Of a DNA stretch of 64,000 bases, positions 41,068 through 50,519 are shown piece by piece. The position numbers and the translations under genes were made by a program. The stretch is taken from the NCBI RefSeq assembly GCF_000241465.1, contig NZ_JH584235.1:1-64000 (forward strand), given 5' to 3'. The notes under the pieces were generated by a model. It worked only from the letters and a program-made list of their open reading frames with translations, had not been told where the DNA came from and ran no database searches. Source of the stretch: Sphingomonas echinoides ATCC 14820. GTDB lineage: Bacteria > Pseudomonadota > Alphaproteobacteria > Sphingomonadales > Sphingomonadaceae. Within the stretch, counting starts at the first letter, position 1; every line of letters begins with the position of its first letter.

Positions 41068-43437
41068 ATGCAGGGCACGCGTCGCGAAGTGATGGCCGGA
41101 GCAAGCGCCTTGGCGCTGCTGGCGGGGCCAACCGCAGGGTTTGCTGCCCTCGCCGCGGGTTTGCCGCGCCGGGCCACGCCGCTTCCTTTGTCGGCGGTGC
41201 GCTTGCGCCCATCCGATTACGCGACCGCCGTCGAGGTCAACCGCGCCTATCTGCTGCGCCTGAGCGCCGATCGGCTGCTGCACAATTTCCGTGCCTATGC
41301 CGGGCTCAAGCCCAAGGGTGAGGTCTATGGCGGCTGGGAGAGTGATACCATCGCCGGTCACACGCTCGGCCATTATATGTCGGCACTGGTGCTGCTGCAC
41401 GAACAGACCGGCGATGCGCAGGCGAAGCGGCGCGCCGATTATATCGTCGATGAGCTGGCGGACGCGCAGGCGGCGCGCGGCAACGGCTATATCGGTGCGA
41501 TGCAGCGCAAGCGGAAAGACGGCACGGTCGTCGATGCGATCGAAATCTTTCCGGAGATCATCAAGGGCGATATCCGCTCGGGCGGGTTCGATCTCAACGG
41601 TGCCTGGTCGCCTTTCTATACGGTGCATAAGCTGTTTGCCGGGCTGCTCGACATCCACGCGAGCTGGGGCAACGCCAAGGCACTGTCGGTCGCGATAGCC
41701 TTTGCCGGGTATTTCGAGCCGGTGTTCGCCGCGCTCGACGACGCGCAGATGCAAACCATGCTCGGCACCGAATATGGCGGGCTCAACGAGAGTTTTGCAG
41801 AACTGTTCGCGCGGACCAAGGATCGCAAGTGGCTGGCGATCGCCGAGCGCCTGTACGATCGCAAGGTCCTCGATCCGCTGACCGCAGGGCAGGACAAGCT
41901 CGCCAATTTCCACGCCAACACCCAAGTGCCCAAGCTGATTGGCCTGGCGCGGATCCACGAATTGACCGGCGAACCGGCAAAGGCCGCAGCACCGCGCTTC
42001 TTCTGGCAGGCGGTGACGAAACATCACAGCTATGTGATCGGCGGCAATGCCGACCGCGAATATTTCTCCGAACCCGACAGCATCAGCCGCCACATTACCG
42101 AACAGACCTGCGAGCATTGCAACACCTACAACATGCTCAAGCTCACGCGGCAGCTCTATAGCTGGCAGCCCGACGGCGCACTGTTCGATTATTACGAGCG
42201 CGCGCATCTCAACCATGTGATGGCGGCGCAGGACCCCAAGACTGCGGGCTTTACCTATATGACGCCGCTGCTGACCGGGGCGGTGCGCGGATATTCGACG
42301 TCTGCGGACGACGCCTTCTGGTGCTGCGTCGGAACCGGCATGGAAAGCCATGCCAAGCATGGCGAGTCGATCTTCTGGGAAGGCGAGGGGGCCCTGTTGG
42401 TGAACCTCTATATCCCCGCCGACGCGACGTGGCGCGCGCGCGGCGCGACGTTGACGCTCGACACGCGCTATCCGTTCGAGCCAACCTCGACGCTGACGCT
42501 CACCCAGCTCGCCCGCCCGGGCCGCTTCGCGATCGCGCTGCGCGTGCCCGGCTGGGCTGCGGGCAAAGCGGTGGTGCGCGTCAACGGCCAGCCGGTCACA
42601 CCAAGTTTCGCGAGCGGCTATGCGATCGTCGAGCGGCGCTGGAAAGCGGGGGATAGCGTCGCGATCACGCTGCCGCTCGAGCTGCGGATCGAGGCGACGC
42701 CGGGCGACGACCGGACCGTCGCGATTCTGCGCGGGCCGATGGTGCTCGCCGCCGATCTCGGCACGACCGAGGGGGACTGGACGTCGCCCGATCCGGCGCT
42801 GGTCGGCACCGACCTGCTCGCCAGCTTCCGACCGAGCGCAACGCCGGCGAGCTACACCACCAGTGGCATCGTGCGGCCGGGTGACCTCAGTTTCGTGCCG
42901 TTCTACAAGCAATATGAACGGCGCAGCGCGGTCTATTTCAAGCGCTTCTCGGAGGGCGAATGGAAGACCGAGCAAGCCGCCTTCGTTGCCGAGCAAGCAC
43001 GGCTCAAGGACATTGCCGCGCGATCGGTCGACGTCGTCCATCTCGGCGAGATGCAGCCCGAGCATGATCATGGCCTGACCTCGGAGCTGTCCTTCCCGAC
43101 CAGCTATCGCAACCGCAACGGGCGCGATGCGCGCTCGGGCGGCTTCTTCGAATTTACGATGAAGGCAAAGCCCGGGCCGCTCGTGCTGCAGGCGACCTAT
43201 TGGGGCGAGGAGCGAGGCCGTGACTTCGACATTCTGGTCGATAATGTGAAAATCGCGACGCAACGTCTTAGCGGCGACGTGCCGGGCAAGTTCATCGATA
43301 TCGAATATCCGCTGCCCCCGGCGCTGACCGACAAGAAAAGCGAGCTCAAGGTTCGCTTCGTACCGCACGATCGCAGCTCGGCGGGGCCGGTGTTCGGCGT
43401 GGTGCTGTTCACGGCCAAGCCCGGCACCGCCAAATGA
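41068..43437 (+). CDS. exported GH127 beta-L-arabinofuranosidase (HypBA1 type)
   Basis: 789 residues. The N-terminus TRREVMAGASALALLAG looks like a twin-arginine signal. The catalytic region is an (alpha/alpha)6 barrel with the GH127 zinc/cysteine set: Glu349 and Cys351 in TCEHCNTYN, and the pair Cys419-Cys420 in FWCCVGTGMESH. In the bifidobacterial prototype HypBA1, the equivalent Glu/Cys/Cys/Cys bind zinc and the first Cys of the pair is the nucleophile. That enzyme releases arabinose from beta-L-arabinofuranosides linked to hydroxyproline in plant extensins. C-terminal beta domains follow. The ATG has AAGGGAG five bases upstream. It heads a five-gene operon in which each next start overlaps or nearly touches the last stop. 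Confidence 0.93.
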   Translation: MQGTRREVMAGASALALLAGPTAGFAALAAGLPRRATPLPLSAVRLRPSDYATAVEVNRAYLLRLSADRLLHNFRAYAGLKPKGEVYGGWESDTIAGHTLGHYMSALVLLHEQTGDAQAKRRADYIVDELADAQAARGNGYIGAMQRKRKDGTVVDAIEIFPEIIKGDIRSGGFDLNGAWSPFYTVHKLFAGLLDIHASWGNAKALSVAIAFAGYFEPVFAALDDAQMQTMLGTEYGGLNESFAELFARTKDRKWLAIAERLYDRKVLDPLTAGQDKLANFHANTQVPKLIGLARIHELTGEPAKAAAPRFFWQAVTKHHSYVIGGNADREYFSEPDSISRHITEQTCEHCNTYNMLKLTRQLYSWQPDGALFDYYERAHLNHVMAAQDPKTAGFTYMTPLLTGAVRGYSTSADDAFWCCVGTGMESHAKHGESIFWEGEGALLVNLYIPADATWRARGATLTLDTRYPFEPTSTLTLTQLARPGRFAIALRVPGWAAGKAVVRVNGQPVTPSFASGYAIVERRWKAGDSVAITLPLELRIEATPGDDRTVAILRGPMVLAADLGTTEGDWTSPDPALVGTDLLASFRPSATPASYTTSGIVRPGDLSFVPFYKQYERRSAVYFKRFSEGEWKTEQAAFVAEQARLKDIAARSVDVVHLGEMQPEHDHGLTSELSFPTSYRNRNGRDARSGGFFEFTMKAKPGPLVLQATYWGEERGRDFDILVDNVKIATQRLSGDVPGKFIDIEYPLPPALTDKKSELKVRFVPHDRSSAGPVFGVVLFTAKPGTAK

Positions 43438-44468
43438 CCATTGCGACCGCGCCGGTCTCGGTGCGTATGACGCTGGCGGAGGTCCGTGCGCTCGCCCGGC
43501 GCGTGCTGCTTCAGGTCGGGCTGTCGGGCGATCATGCGCACGCGGTCGCCGAGACGATGGTGGCGGGGGAGCGGGACGGTTGTACCTCGCACGGATTGTA
43601 CCGCCTGCTCGTCGCCGCCAAGAGCATCCGTGCCGGCACGGTGGTGCCCGACGCGATACCGCTCCTGTCGGAGCCCGCCCGCGCGCTCGTGCGGGTCGAT
43701 GGCGGCGGCGGTTTTGCGCAATTGGCGTTCGAAACGGGCCGCGCAATGCTCGCCGAAAAGGCACGGCGTTATGGCATTGCCGCGCTCGCGCTTAATCACG
43801 TCGTGCATTTCGCGGCACTTTGGCCCGAGGTCGAATGGCTGGCCGACGAGGGCCTGGTCGCGCTCGCCTTCACGCCGAGCCATGCGTGGGTCGCGCCTGC
43901 CGGTGGAACGCAGCCGGTATTCGGCACCAATCCGATCGCTTTTGGCTGGCCGCGACCGGGTCGGCTGCCGTTCGTCTTTGATCTGGCGACCAGTGCCGTC
44001 GCGCGCGGCGAAATCGAGCTGCATCGTCGCGCCGGTAAGCCGGTGCCTGACGATTGGGGATATGACGCCGCGGGCCAGGCGACGACTGACGCCGAGGCCG
44101 TGCTCGCTGGCGCGATGCGCACCTTCGGGGGACACAAGGGGTCGGCGCTGGCGGCGATGGTCGAGCTGATCGCCGGGCCGCTGATCGGCGACATGACCAG
44201 CGCGGAATCGCTCGCCGCTGACGGCGGCGCTGGTGGATCGCCGCTCGGCGGTGAATTGATCGTGGCGATCGACCCGGCTGGCTTTCTCGGCGATCAGGTC
44301 GAGGCGCACCTTGCGCGGGCGGAGGGCATGTTTGCCGCGATCGAGGGGCAGGGCGCGCGCTTGCCGTCGCAACGCCGCTACGCAGCGCGCGCGCAGAGCA
44401 TGGCGCACGGCGTCGAGATTCCGGCGGCGTTGCTCGCCGATATCGATGCCCTGGCGGCAGGAGAATGA
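43434..44468 (+). CDS. Ldh-family ketimine reductase (delta1-pyrroline/piperideine-2-carboxylate reductase, DpkA-like)
   Basis: 344 residues of the malate/L-sulfolactate dehydrogenase-like (Ldh) fold. Motifs CTSHGLYRL, NHVVHFAALWPEVEWLADEGLVALAFTPSHAWVAPAGG and FGTNPIAFGWP are closer to DpkA-type cyclic imino-acid reductases than to lactate or malate dehydrogenases. Such enzymes reduce delta1-pyrroline-2-carboxylate (formed from trans-3-hydroxyproline by dehydration or from D-proline by oxidation) to L-proline with NADPH. Its ATG overlaps the GH127 stop by four bases. Presence between a hydroxyproline arabinosidase and a peptidase supports a role in proline/3-hydroxyproline salvage. No signal peptide, so cytoplasmic. 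Confidence 0.82.
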   Translation: MTIATAPVSVRMTLAEVRALARRVLLQVGLSGDHAHAVAETMVAGERDGCTSHGLYRLLVAAKSIRAGTVVPDAIPLLSEPARALVRVDGGGGFAQLAFETGRAMLAEKARRYGIAALALNHVVHFAALWPEVEWLADEGLVALAFTPSHAWVAPAGGTQPVFGTNPIAFGWPRPGRLPFVFDLATSAVARGEIELHRRAGKPVPDDWGYDAAGQATTDAEAVLAGAMRTFGGHKGSALAAMVELIAGPLIGDMTSAESLAADGGAGGSPLGGELIVAIDPAGFLGDQVEAHLARAEGMFAAIEGQGARLPSQRRYAARAQSMAHGVEIPAALLADIDALAAGE

Positions 44469-44470
44469 AG

Positions 44471-46243
44471 ATGCGGCATGGCTGGTTACTCCTCGTGCTG
44501 CTTGGCACAACGATGCCGATGGTGGCCGACGCGGCACCGCGCAAGACGGCGGGCCGCGCCGTCTCCGCCGACGATCGGCTGAAAGCGATCTATACCGCTG
44601 AATATGCCTGGCGGCAGAAGATGCAGGGGCCCGACGAGAACAGCCCGCCCGAAACCCAGGCCCATTTGCCCGATGTGGGCCCGAAGGCGCAGGCGGCAAA
44701 ACTCGCGCGCTGGACCGAGACCGAGCGCCTGCTCGCCGCGATCCCGTTGGCGCAGTTATCGACAAAGGCAAAGGTCGATTACGCGGTCTATAAAGGGCAG
44801 ATCGACGCACTGCTCGCCGAACAGACCTATCGCGATTACGAAAAGCCGCTCAATTCCGACACCAGTTTCTGGGGCGATGTCGCCGAGGCAGCGCGCCGCA
44901 GCTTTCACAACGAGGCCGACTATCGCGCCTATATCGCGACCTTGCGCGAGCTGCCCGGCTATTTCGACGCGCAGATCGCCAATATGCGAGCGGGTCTAAA
45001 ACGCGGGTTCACGCCCCCCCAAGTGACGCTGCAGGGCCGCGACATTGGCGTGGCGCAAGTCGCCGAAGCCAAGTCGCTCGCCGACAACCCGCTTTATGCG
45101 CCCTTCATGACCTTCCCTGCGTCGATCCCGGCCGCGACCCAGGCCGCGCTGCGCAAAGACGGCGCGGCGGCGATCGCCGAGGCAGCGGTGCCGGCGCATG
45201 CCAAGCTGCTCGCTTTCCTGCGGACGGACTATATTCCGGGCGCACGCAAGACGCTGGCGGCATATGATCTGCCCGACGGCAAGGCCTATTATCGCTCGAA
45301 AATCCGCGAGTTCGTGACGCTCGACATGAGCCCCGACGCGATCCACGCGATTGGGGTGGCCGAGGTCGCCAAGATCCATGCGCAGATGCTCGACGTGCTG
45401 CACCAGGTGAAGTTCGATGGCGATCTGCCCGCCTTCCTGCATTATCTCCGCACCGATCCGCGCTTCTACCCCAAGACGGCGCAGGATCTGCTCAACCGCG
45501 CCGCCTGGATCGCCAAGACCTTCGATGGCAAGGCGAGCGACTGGTTCGGGCATTTGCCGCGCAGCCGTTTCGCGATCAAGCCGGTGCCGGCCGACCTCGC
45601 GCCCTTCTACACCGGCGGCCGTGGTGGCCCCGGCATCTATCTGGTCAACACCTGGAACCTGCCCTCGCGGCCCTATTATCAGATGGTCGCGCTCACGCTG
45701 CATGAATCGGCACCGGGCCACGCGATGCAGATGCCGCTTGCTGCGGAAAATACCGGGCCGCCGCAATTCCGCCGTGACGCCTATCTCTCGGCCTATGGCG
45801 AGGGCTGGGCGCTGTATTGCGAGCAGCTCGGTGACGATATGGGGATGTATGACGATCCCTATGATCGCTTCGGCATGCTCAGCTACCAGATGTGGCGCGC
45901 GGCGCGGCTGGTCGTCGATACGGGGATCCATACGCAAGGCTGGTCGCGCGAGCGTGCGCAGCGCTTCCTGCACGACAATACCGCACTGTCGGACCACGAA
46001 ATCGAAACCGAGGTCGATCGCTACATCGCCTGGCCGGGGCAAGCGCTGAGCTATTACATGGGCGAGCTCGCATTTCGCAAAGCGCGTGCGCGTGCCGAGC
46101 AGGCGCTTGGCCCCAAGTTCAATGTGCGCGCGTGGCACGACGCGATGCTCGAGCTCGGCTCGGTGCCGCTCCCGGTGCTCGACGCGCGGACCGATCAACT
46201 GATCAAGGATGGCGGCAAAGGCCCCTATCCCGAAACGGAATGA
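44471..46243 (+). CDS. exported DUF885 zinc metallopeptidase
   Basis: 590 residues with a signal peptide (WLLLVLLGTTMPMVADA). The DUF885 zinc motif HESAPGH begins at His411 (His411, Glu412, His417), with a later YGEGWALYCEQLG carrying the third-ligand glutamate. DUF885 proteins are M3/M32-like helical peptidases that cut short peptides, often with few sequence constraints. An ATG at 44465 overlaps the previous stop, but the ATG at 44471 is at better distance from the AGGAG site. It lies between the ketimine reductase and GH43 genes, and a four-base overlap links it to the next gene. Confidence 0.88.
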   Translation: MRHGWLLLVLLGTTMPMVADAAPRKTAGRAVSADDRLKAIYTAEYAWRQKMQGPDENSPPETQAHLPDVGPKAQAAKLARWTETERLLAAIPLAQLSTKAKVDYAVYKGQIDALLAEQTYRDYEKPLNSDTSFWGDVAEAARRSFHNEADYRAYIATLRELPGYFDAQIANMRAGLKRGFTPPQVTLQGRDIGVAQVAEAKSLADNPLYAPFMTFPASIPAATQAALRKDGAAAIAEAAVPAHAKLLAFLRTDYIPGARKTLAAYDLPDGKAYYRSKIREFVTLDMSPDAIHAIGVAEVAKIHAQMLDVLHQVKFDGDLPAFLHYLRTDPRFYPKTAQDLLNRAAWIAKTFDGKASDWFGHLPRSRFAIKPVPADLAPFYTGGRGGPGIYLVNTWNLPSRPYYQMVALTLHESAPGHAMQMPLAAENTGPPQFRRDAYLSAYGEGWALYCEQLGDDMGMYDDPYDRFGMLSYQMWRAARLVVDTGIHTQGWSRERAQRFLHDNTALSDHEIETEVDRYIAWPGQALSYYMGELAFRKARARAEQALGPKFNVRAWHDAMLELGSVPLPVLDARTDQLIKDGGKGPYPETE

Positions 46244-47793
46244 CGATGCGACGCTCCATCCTCGCCCTCGCCTTGCTATCGACGACCCCGCTCGCGGCAC
46301 AGGAGACGATCCACAGCAACGGCAATCCGATCCTCGCCGACGGTCGCTCTTATTCGACCGACCCGGCACCGGTCGTGATCGGCGATACTTTGTGGATCCT
46401 CGCCGGGCGCGACGAGGCCCCACCCGGCGTCAATGATTTCATCATGAACGAGTGGCAGCTGCTCGCCACCAAAGACCCGGTCAAAAGCGACTGGACGCAC
46501 TATCCGGCGATCGCGCGGCCCGAAAGCGTGTTCAAATGGGCCGAGCCCGGGCACGCTTATGCCGGCCAGATCGTGCCCGGACCCGATGGCAAATTCTACA
46601 TGTACGCGCCCGTGTCGGAGGCGAAGAGCGATGCCCCCGACCGCTTCGCGATTGGCGTCGCGGTTGCCGACACTCCGGTGGGCCCATGGCGCGATGCGCA
46701 TCCATCGGGACCGATCATCTCGCAGCGCGTACCCGAGCGCAACACGATCCAGAATATCGATCCGACCGTGATAATCGACGATGATGGCACGCCGTACATC
46801 TATTGGGGCACGTTCGGGCAGCTGCGCGGGATGGCGCTCGCACGCGACATGATCACGCCGATGGGCCGCGAAATCCGGGTCGACGGGCTGAAGGGCTTCT
46901 TCGAAGCGCCGTGGCTGATGAAGCGCAAGGGCGTCTATTACATGCTCTACGCCGGCAACGCTGCGGGGCCGACGAGCGACTGCACGCCAGCGGTCTATCA
47001 TGCCTGCATCGCTTACGGCACCGCGAACACGCCACTCGGGCCGTGGACCTATCGCGGGGTGATTTTGAAGCCCGTATCTTCGACCACGTCGCATTCGGGG
47101 GCGGTCGAGTTCAAGGGCCAATGGTATCTGGCCTATCATACCGCCGACGCGGTCGGCGGCGGGCATTTCCGGCGCAGCGTGGCACTCGACAGAATCGAAT
47201 GGGACGATAGCGTGACGCCGGCGCGAATCCGCCCGGTCGTGCCGACGCGGTCGCCACAGCCGACGCCGGCACCGACGCGCAACGTCGCCGGTTCGGCCAC
47301 GGCGTTCGCTTCGAACGCCCCGGTGCCGGTGCAATATTGGATCAAGGCGCTCAATGACGGTATGCGTCGCGAGGCACCCTTGCCGCCCGACATGTGGGGC
47401 ACTTGGCGCGGTGCCGACAATCCGGCGCATCCGTGGATCGAATATCGCTGGGCCAAACCGGTGACGCTCAATGGCTCGCGCATCTGGTTCTGGGGGGATC
47501 ATCCGGCCGGGGCGGGCGAAGGCGTTGCGCCGCCTGCGCGCTGGCGGATCGATTATTGGGACGGACGCTGGAAGCCGGTGCCGCAGCCGAGTGGCTATGG
47601 CGTAACGGCCGATGCGGCACAGGAGACGCGCTTCGCCGCAATCACCACGCGCTGCCTGCGCGCGACCTTCGATGCTTCGCAGGCGGGCGGTGCCACCGCC
47701 GGGGTTGCGGTAACCGAGTGGGAGGTGCTCGCGCCTACGCCGCAACGGCCGACCGCCGCACCTGTCGCCGCGTCGGAGCCTTGCGGCTCATGA
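46240..47793 (+). CDS. exported GH43 arabinofuranosidase/xylosidase-type enzyme
   Basis: 517 residues. Signal peptide (RRSILALALLSTTPLAAQ), then the five-bladed GH43 domain with the catalytic base Asp41 (STDPAPVV), pKa-setting Asp174 (NIDPTVIID) and general acid Glu222 (FFEAPWLM) all present. From about residue 340 a second beta domain follows (KPVTLNGSRIWFWGD... WRIDYWDG), resembling a discoidin/carbohydrate-binding module. In the operon with GH127, removal of terminal alpha-L-arabinofuranose from hydroxyproline-linked arabino-oligosaccharides is a good guess, but xylosidase or galactosidase activity is known in GH43. The ATG overlaps the previous stop (ATGA). Confidence 0.9.
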   Translation: MTMRRSILALALLSTTPLAAQETIHSNGNPILADGRSYSTDPAPVVIGDTLWILAGRDEAPPGVNDFIMNEWQLLATKDPVKSDWTHYPAIARPESVFKWAEPGHAYAGQIVPGPDGKFYMYAPVSEAKSDAPDRFAIGVAVADTPVGPWRDAHPSGPIISQRVPERNTIQNIDPTVIIDDDGTPYIYWGTFGQLRGMALARDMITPMGREIRVDGLKGFFEAPWLMKRKGVYYMLYAGNAAGPTSDCTPAVYHACIAYGTANTPLGPWTYRGVILKPVSSTTSHSGAVEFKGQWYLAYHTADAVGGGHFRRSVALDRIEWDDSVTPARIRPVVPTRSPQPTPAPTRNVAGSATAFASNAPVPVQYWIKALNDGMRREAPLPPDMWGTWRGADNPAHPWIEYRWAKPVTLNGSRIWFWGDHPAGAGEGVAPPARWRIDYWDGRWKPVPQPSGYGVTADAAQETRFAAITTRCLRATFDASQAGGATAGVAVTEWEVLAPTPQRPTAAPVAASEPCGS

Positions 47794-50519
47794 CGGCGCT
47801 TAGCCGTCGCGCCGTGTTGTGTTCAGCCGTCGCATTGGGCGCGCTCCGCCTCGCCCCGGCGGCGTGGGCGATGGAGACACCGCAACGGCGGGTGGCGCGC
47901 ACCATCCAGGGGCGCGCGTCGCGCTTCGTCGTCGGGACCGACGCGACCGGCATTACCAGCCTGTCCGTCCGCGATGATCCCTTCCCAACCGATTATGTCT
48001 ATCCCGGCGTAGCGCTCGGCACCGCGCGCATCGCGTGGCGGCGCGGCGCGGGGGACTGGGAGCGCTTCGACAGCGCGCGCGCCATCGCGGTACGCACGGT
48101 GGAAACCGCTGCGGGCAGGGTGGCGAGCTATGCTATCGCCGACGCGCTGGACCTGCAGCTCGAGCAGCGTCTCGAAGGCGCGGATCTGGTGTGGCGCATC
48201 ACGCTGCACAATGTGTCCGCCGTGCCGGTCGAGATTGGCGATCTGATGCTGCCGCTGCCGATGAACAACATCGCCGGCGCGGTGAAGGACGACGGCAACG
48301 CGGTGTTGAAGCACAGCTTCGTATCGCGGCATGGCTCGCACCTGTTCTGGATGCGGCGCAACAGCGTCGGGCCCTATCTGCTGCTCATGCCCGAGCGCGA
48401 CACCCAGCTCGAATATTGGGACATGGCCGCGGCCGAGAACCATGATGACGGCTATGGCGTCTACATCCACGCCGCAGCGGCTGCTGCCGAAAGCGCCGCC
48501 AAGGGGACGCGCTGGCGCATCCCGGTCACCAACCTGATGCTCGCCCCGGGCGAGCGGCGCCGCTACGCCCTGCGCTTCAGCCTCGTCGCGGACTATGCCG
48601 CCGCGCGGGACGCGATCGCCGCTGCGGGCGGGATCGATGTTGAAGTCGTGCCCGGCATGACCGTCCCCAGCGACTTGTTCGTGACGCTGGCGTTGCGTTC
48701 GTCCGACCCGATCCACGGCATCGCTGCCGAGCATCCTGCTGCAACGCAGATCGAGCCGCTTGGGGAGCGGGCGGGGCGGCAATTATACCGCGTCCGCTTT
48801 GCTCGTCTCGGCGAGAATCGCCTCACGATCCGCCACGGTGACGCCCGCGTCACCTATCTCGAATTCTTCGCGACCGAGCCGGTCGAGACGCTGATCGCCA
48901 AACGCGGCGCGTTCATCGCCGCGCACCAGCACCGCGATCCGACGAAATGGTATCGGGGGCTGCTGGGTGAGTGGAACATGCAGAGCCAGACGCTGCTTGG
49001 GCCCGACACTTATGATCGGATCAAGGGCTGGCGTATCTATGAAGTGACCTGCGACGATCCGGGGTTAAGCAAGCCCGCTTTCCTCGCCGCCAAGAATGCC
49101 GAGCACCCGGTCCAGGCCGAAGTCACCGCGCTCGACGACTATATCGAGCACTTCGTCTGGGGTGGGCTGCAGCGCAGCACCGCCGAGACCTATCCCTATG
49201 CGATCTATGGTATTCCCGACTGGAAACAGAATCGCGACAGTGCCGATCCTGGCACCAAGGGGAAGCTGCACATCTGGCGGGTCTACGATTACCCGCACAT
49301 CATCCTGCTTTACCTTTCGCTGTATCGGATCGCGACCGACCACCCCGGGGTCGCGACGCGGCTGGACGCGAAGGCCTATCTCGAACGCGCGTTCGGCACG
49401 GCGCGGGCGATGTTCACCATTCCCAAAGCGCTGGCGAACTGGTCGGCCTATGAAACGGGCTTCTACAATGAATGCGTCCTCCCGGAGCTGATCGTCGCGC
49501 TGGACGCCGTCGGTCGGTCCAAGCAGGCGCAGGAGTTGCGCGACTTTTGGGAAACGAAGGTGCGCTTCTTCGTCACCGATCGGCCCGATCTGTTCGGTTC
49601 CGAATATGCCTTCGATTCGACCGGCTTCGAATCGACTCAGGCGATCGTGCGGTACGCGCTCGCCCATCCGGTCGCGGGCGTTTCGCGCGAAGCGGTCACG
49701 GCGTTCAGCGCTCGGCAAATGGCGGCCAATCTGTTTTGCCGTGGCTGGCTGGAACCGGCTTATTATCTGTTGGGCAGCGATTATCGCGGGTCCGGCGGCA
49801 ATGCCTATACGCTCAGCTACATGGCGCAGATGGGCGGCTGGGCGGTGCTCGACCACGCGCTTGGCGATCCTGCCGATCCGCATCCTCTGCTTCGGCTTGG
49901 TTATGCGTCGTTTCTCAGCAGTTGGGCCTTGCTCAACAGCGGCACGGCGGAAACCGATTACGGTTATTGGTATCCGGGCAAGGCCAATGACGGTGCGGCG
50001 GCAGGCGGGTTTGAGCCGGCCCCGACGGGGCTGACCTGGCTCGACCAGCCGCATCATCGCGGCGCATGGTATTATGCCTGCGAAATCGATCTCGGCTTTT
50101 GCGGTGCGCTACGCAGCGCGGCGACGATCGTCGCCGATGATCCGATCTTCGGGCGGATCGCTTATGGCGGTACATTGCGCGAGGACGATCAGACGATCGC
50201 GGTCGTGCCGCGCGATGGCGTGCGGCGGCGGTTCCACGCGCGCTGGGTCGGCGGGACGGTCGATCTCACCTTGCACGCCGGGCGCTTTGCCGCCGAGCGC
50301 GAGATCACGCTGGCGCATGACGGGTCCAGCGTCGAATTCCGTGTCGAACACGGTGCGGCACCGGTCACGCTCGATCTTGGCGCGGGACGGTGGCGGGTCG
50401 CGATCGACGGTGCAATCCTCACCGAGGCTGGCGGTGCGATCCCGCTTGCGGTGCGCGGTCCTTCGCCCGCTCGCGTCACGCTGACTCGCCTGAGCCGACA
50501 TGCCCCTCGGCGCGCTTAA
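47790..50519 (+). CDS. second exported DUF5695-like protein, putative glycan-active enzyme
   Basis: 909 residues with a signal peptide starting MTALSRRAVLCSAVALGALRLA (twin-Arg-like). It shares the order and many motifs of the protein at 35778-38510: an N-terminal beta-sandwich (EIGDLMLPLPMNNIAGAVKDD... SRHGSHLFWMRRNSVGPYLLLMPERD), WGGLQRSTAETYPYAIYGIPDW, and helical-barrel pieces (RVYDYPHIILLYLSLYRIATDHPG, FGSEYAFDSTGFESTQ, GSGGNAYTLSYMAQMGGWAVLDHAL). Overall similarity is low, so the two probably differ in specificity. It is last in the GH127 operon (ATGA overlap with GH43) and ends overlapping the converging M24 gene by four bases. Confidence 0.75.
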   Translation: MTALSRRAVLCSAVALGALRLAPAAWAMETPQRRVARTIQGRASRFVVGTDATGITSLSVRDDPFPTDYVYPGVALGTARIAWRRGAGDWERFDSARAIAVRTVETAAGRVASYAIADALDLQLEQRLEGADLVWRITLHNVSAVPVEIGDLMLPLPMNNIAGAVKDDGNAVLKHSFVSRHGSHLFWMRRNSVGPYLLLMPERDTQLEYWDMAAAENHDDGYGVYIHAAAAAAESAAKGTRWRIPVTNLMLAPGERRRYALRFSLVADYAAARDAIAAAGGIDVEVVPGMTVPSDLFVTLALRSSDPIHGIAAEHPAATQIEPLGERAGRQLYRVRFARLGENRLTIRHGDARVTYLEFFATEPVETLIAKRGAFIAAHQHRDPTKWYRGLLGEWNMQSQTLLGPDTYDRIKGWRIYEVTCDDPGLSKPAFLAAKNAEHPVQAEVTALDDYIEHFVWGGLQRSTAETYPYAIYGIPDWKQNRDSADPGTKGKLHIWRVYDYPHIILLYLSLYRIATDHPGVATRLDAKAYLERAFGTARAMFTIPKALANWSAYETGFYNECVLPELIVALDAVGRSKQAQELRDFWETKVRFFVTDRPDLFGSEYAFDSTGFESTQAIVRYALAHPVAGVSREAVTAFSARQMAANLFCRGWLEPAYYLLGSDYRGSGGNAYTLSYMAQMGGWAVLDHALGDPADPHPLLRLGYASFLSSWALLNSGTAETDYGYWYPGKANDGAAAGGFEPAPTGLTWLDQPHHRGAWYYACEIDLGFCGALRSAATIVADDPIFGRIAYGGTLREDDQTIAVVPRDGVRRRFHARWVGGTVDLTLHAGRFAAEREITLAHDGSSVEFRVEHGAAPVTLDLGAGRWRVAIDGAILTEAGGAIPLAVRGPSPARVTLTRLSRHAPRRA

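Noticed and set aside
40825..43764. Very long minus-strand open frame (979 codons) opposite GH127 and the ketimine reductase
   Set aside because: It is fully antisense to two clear genes, has Arg/Ala/Gly-rich random composition, and long antisense frames are usual in GC-rich DNA with strong third-position bias.
47394..47789. N-terminal extension of the second DUF5695 protein into GH43
   Set aside because: It would overlap the GH43 gene by about 400 bases; the ATG at 47790 gives a signal peptide and the same four-base overlap seen at other junctions.
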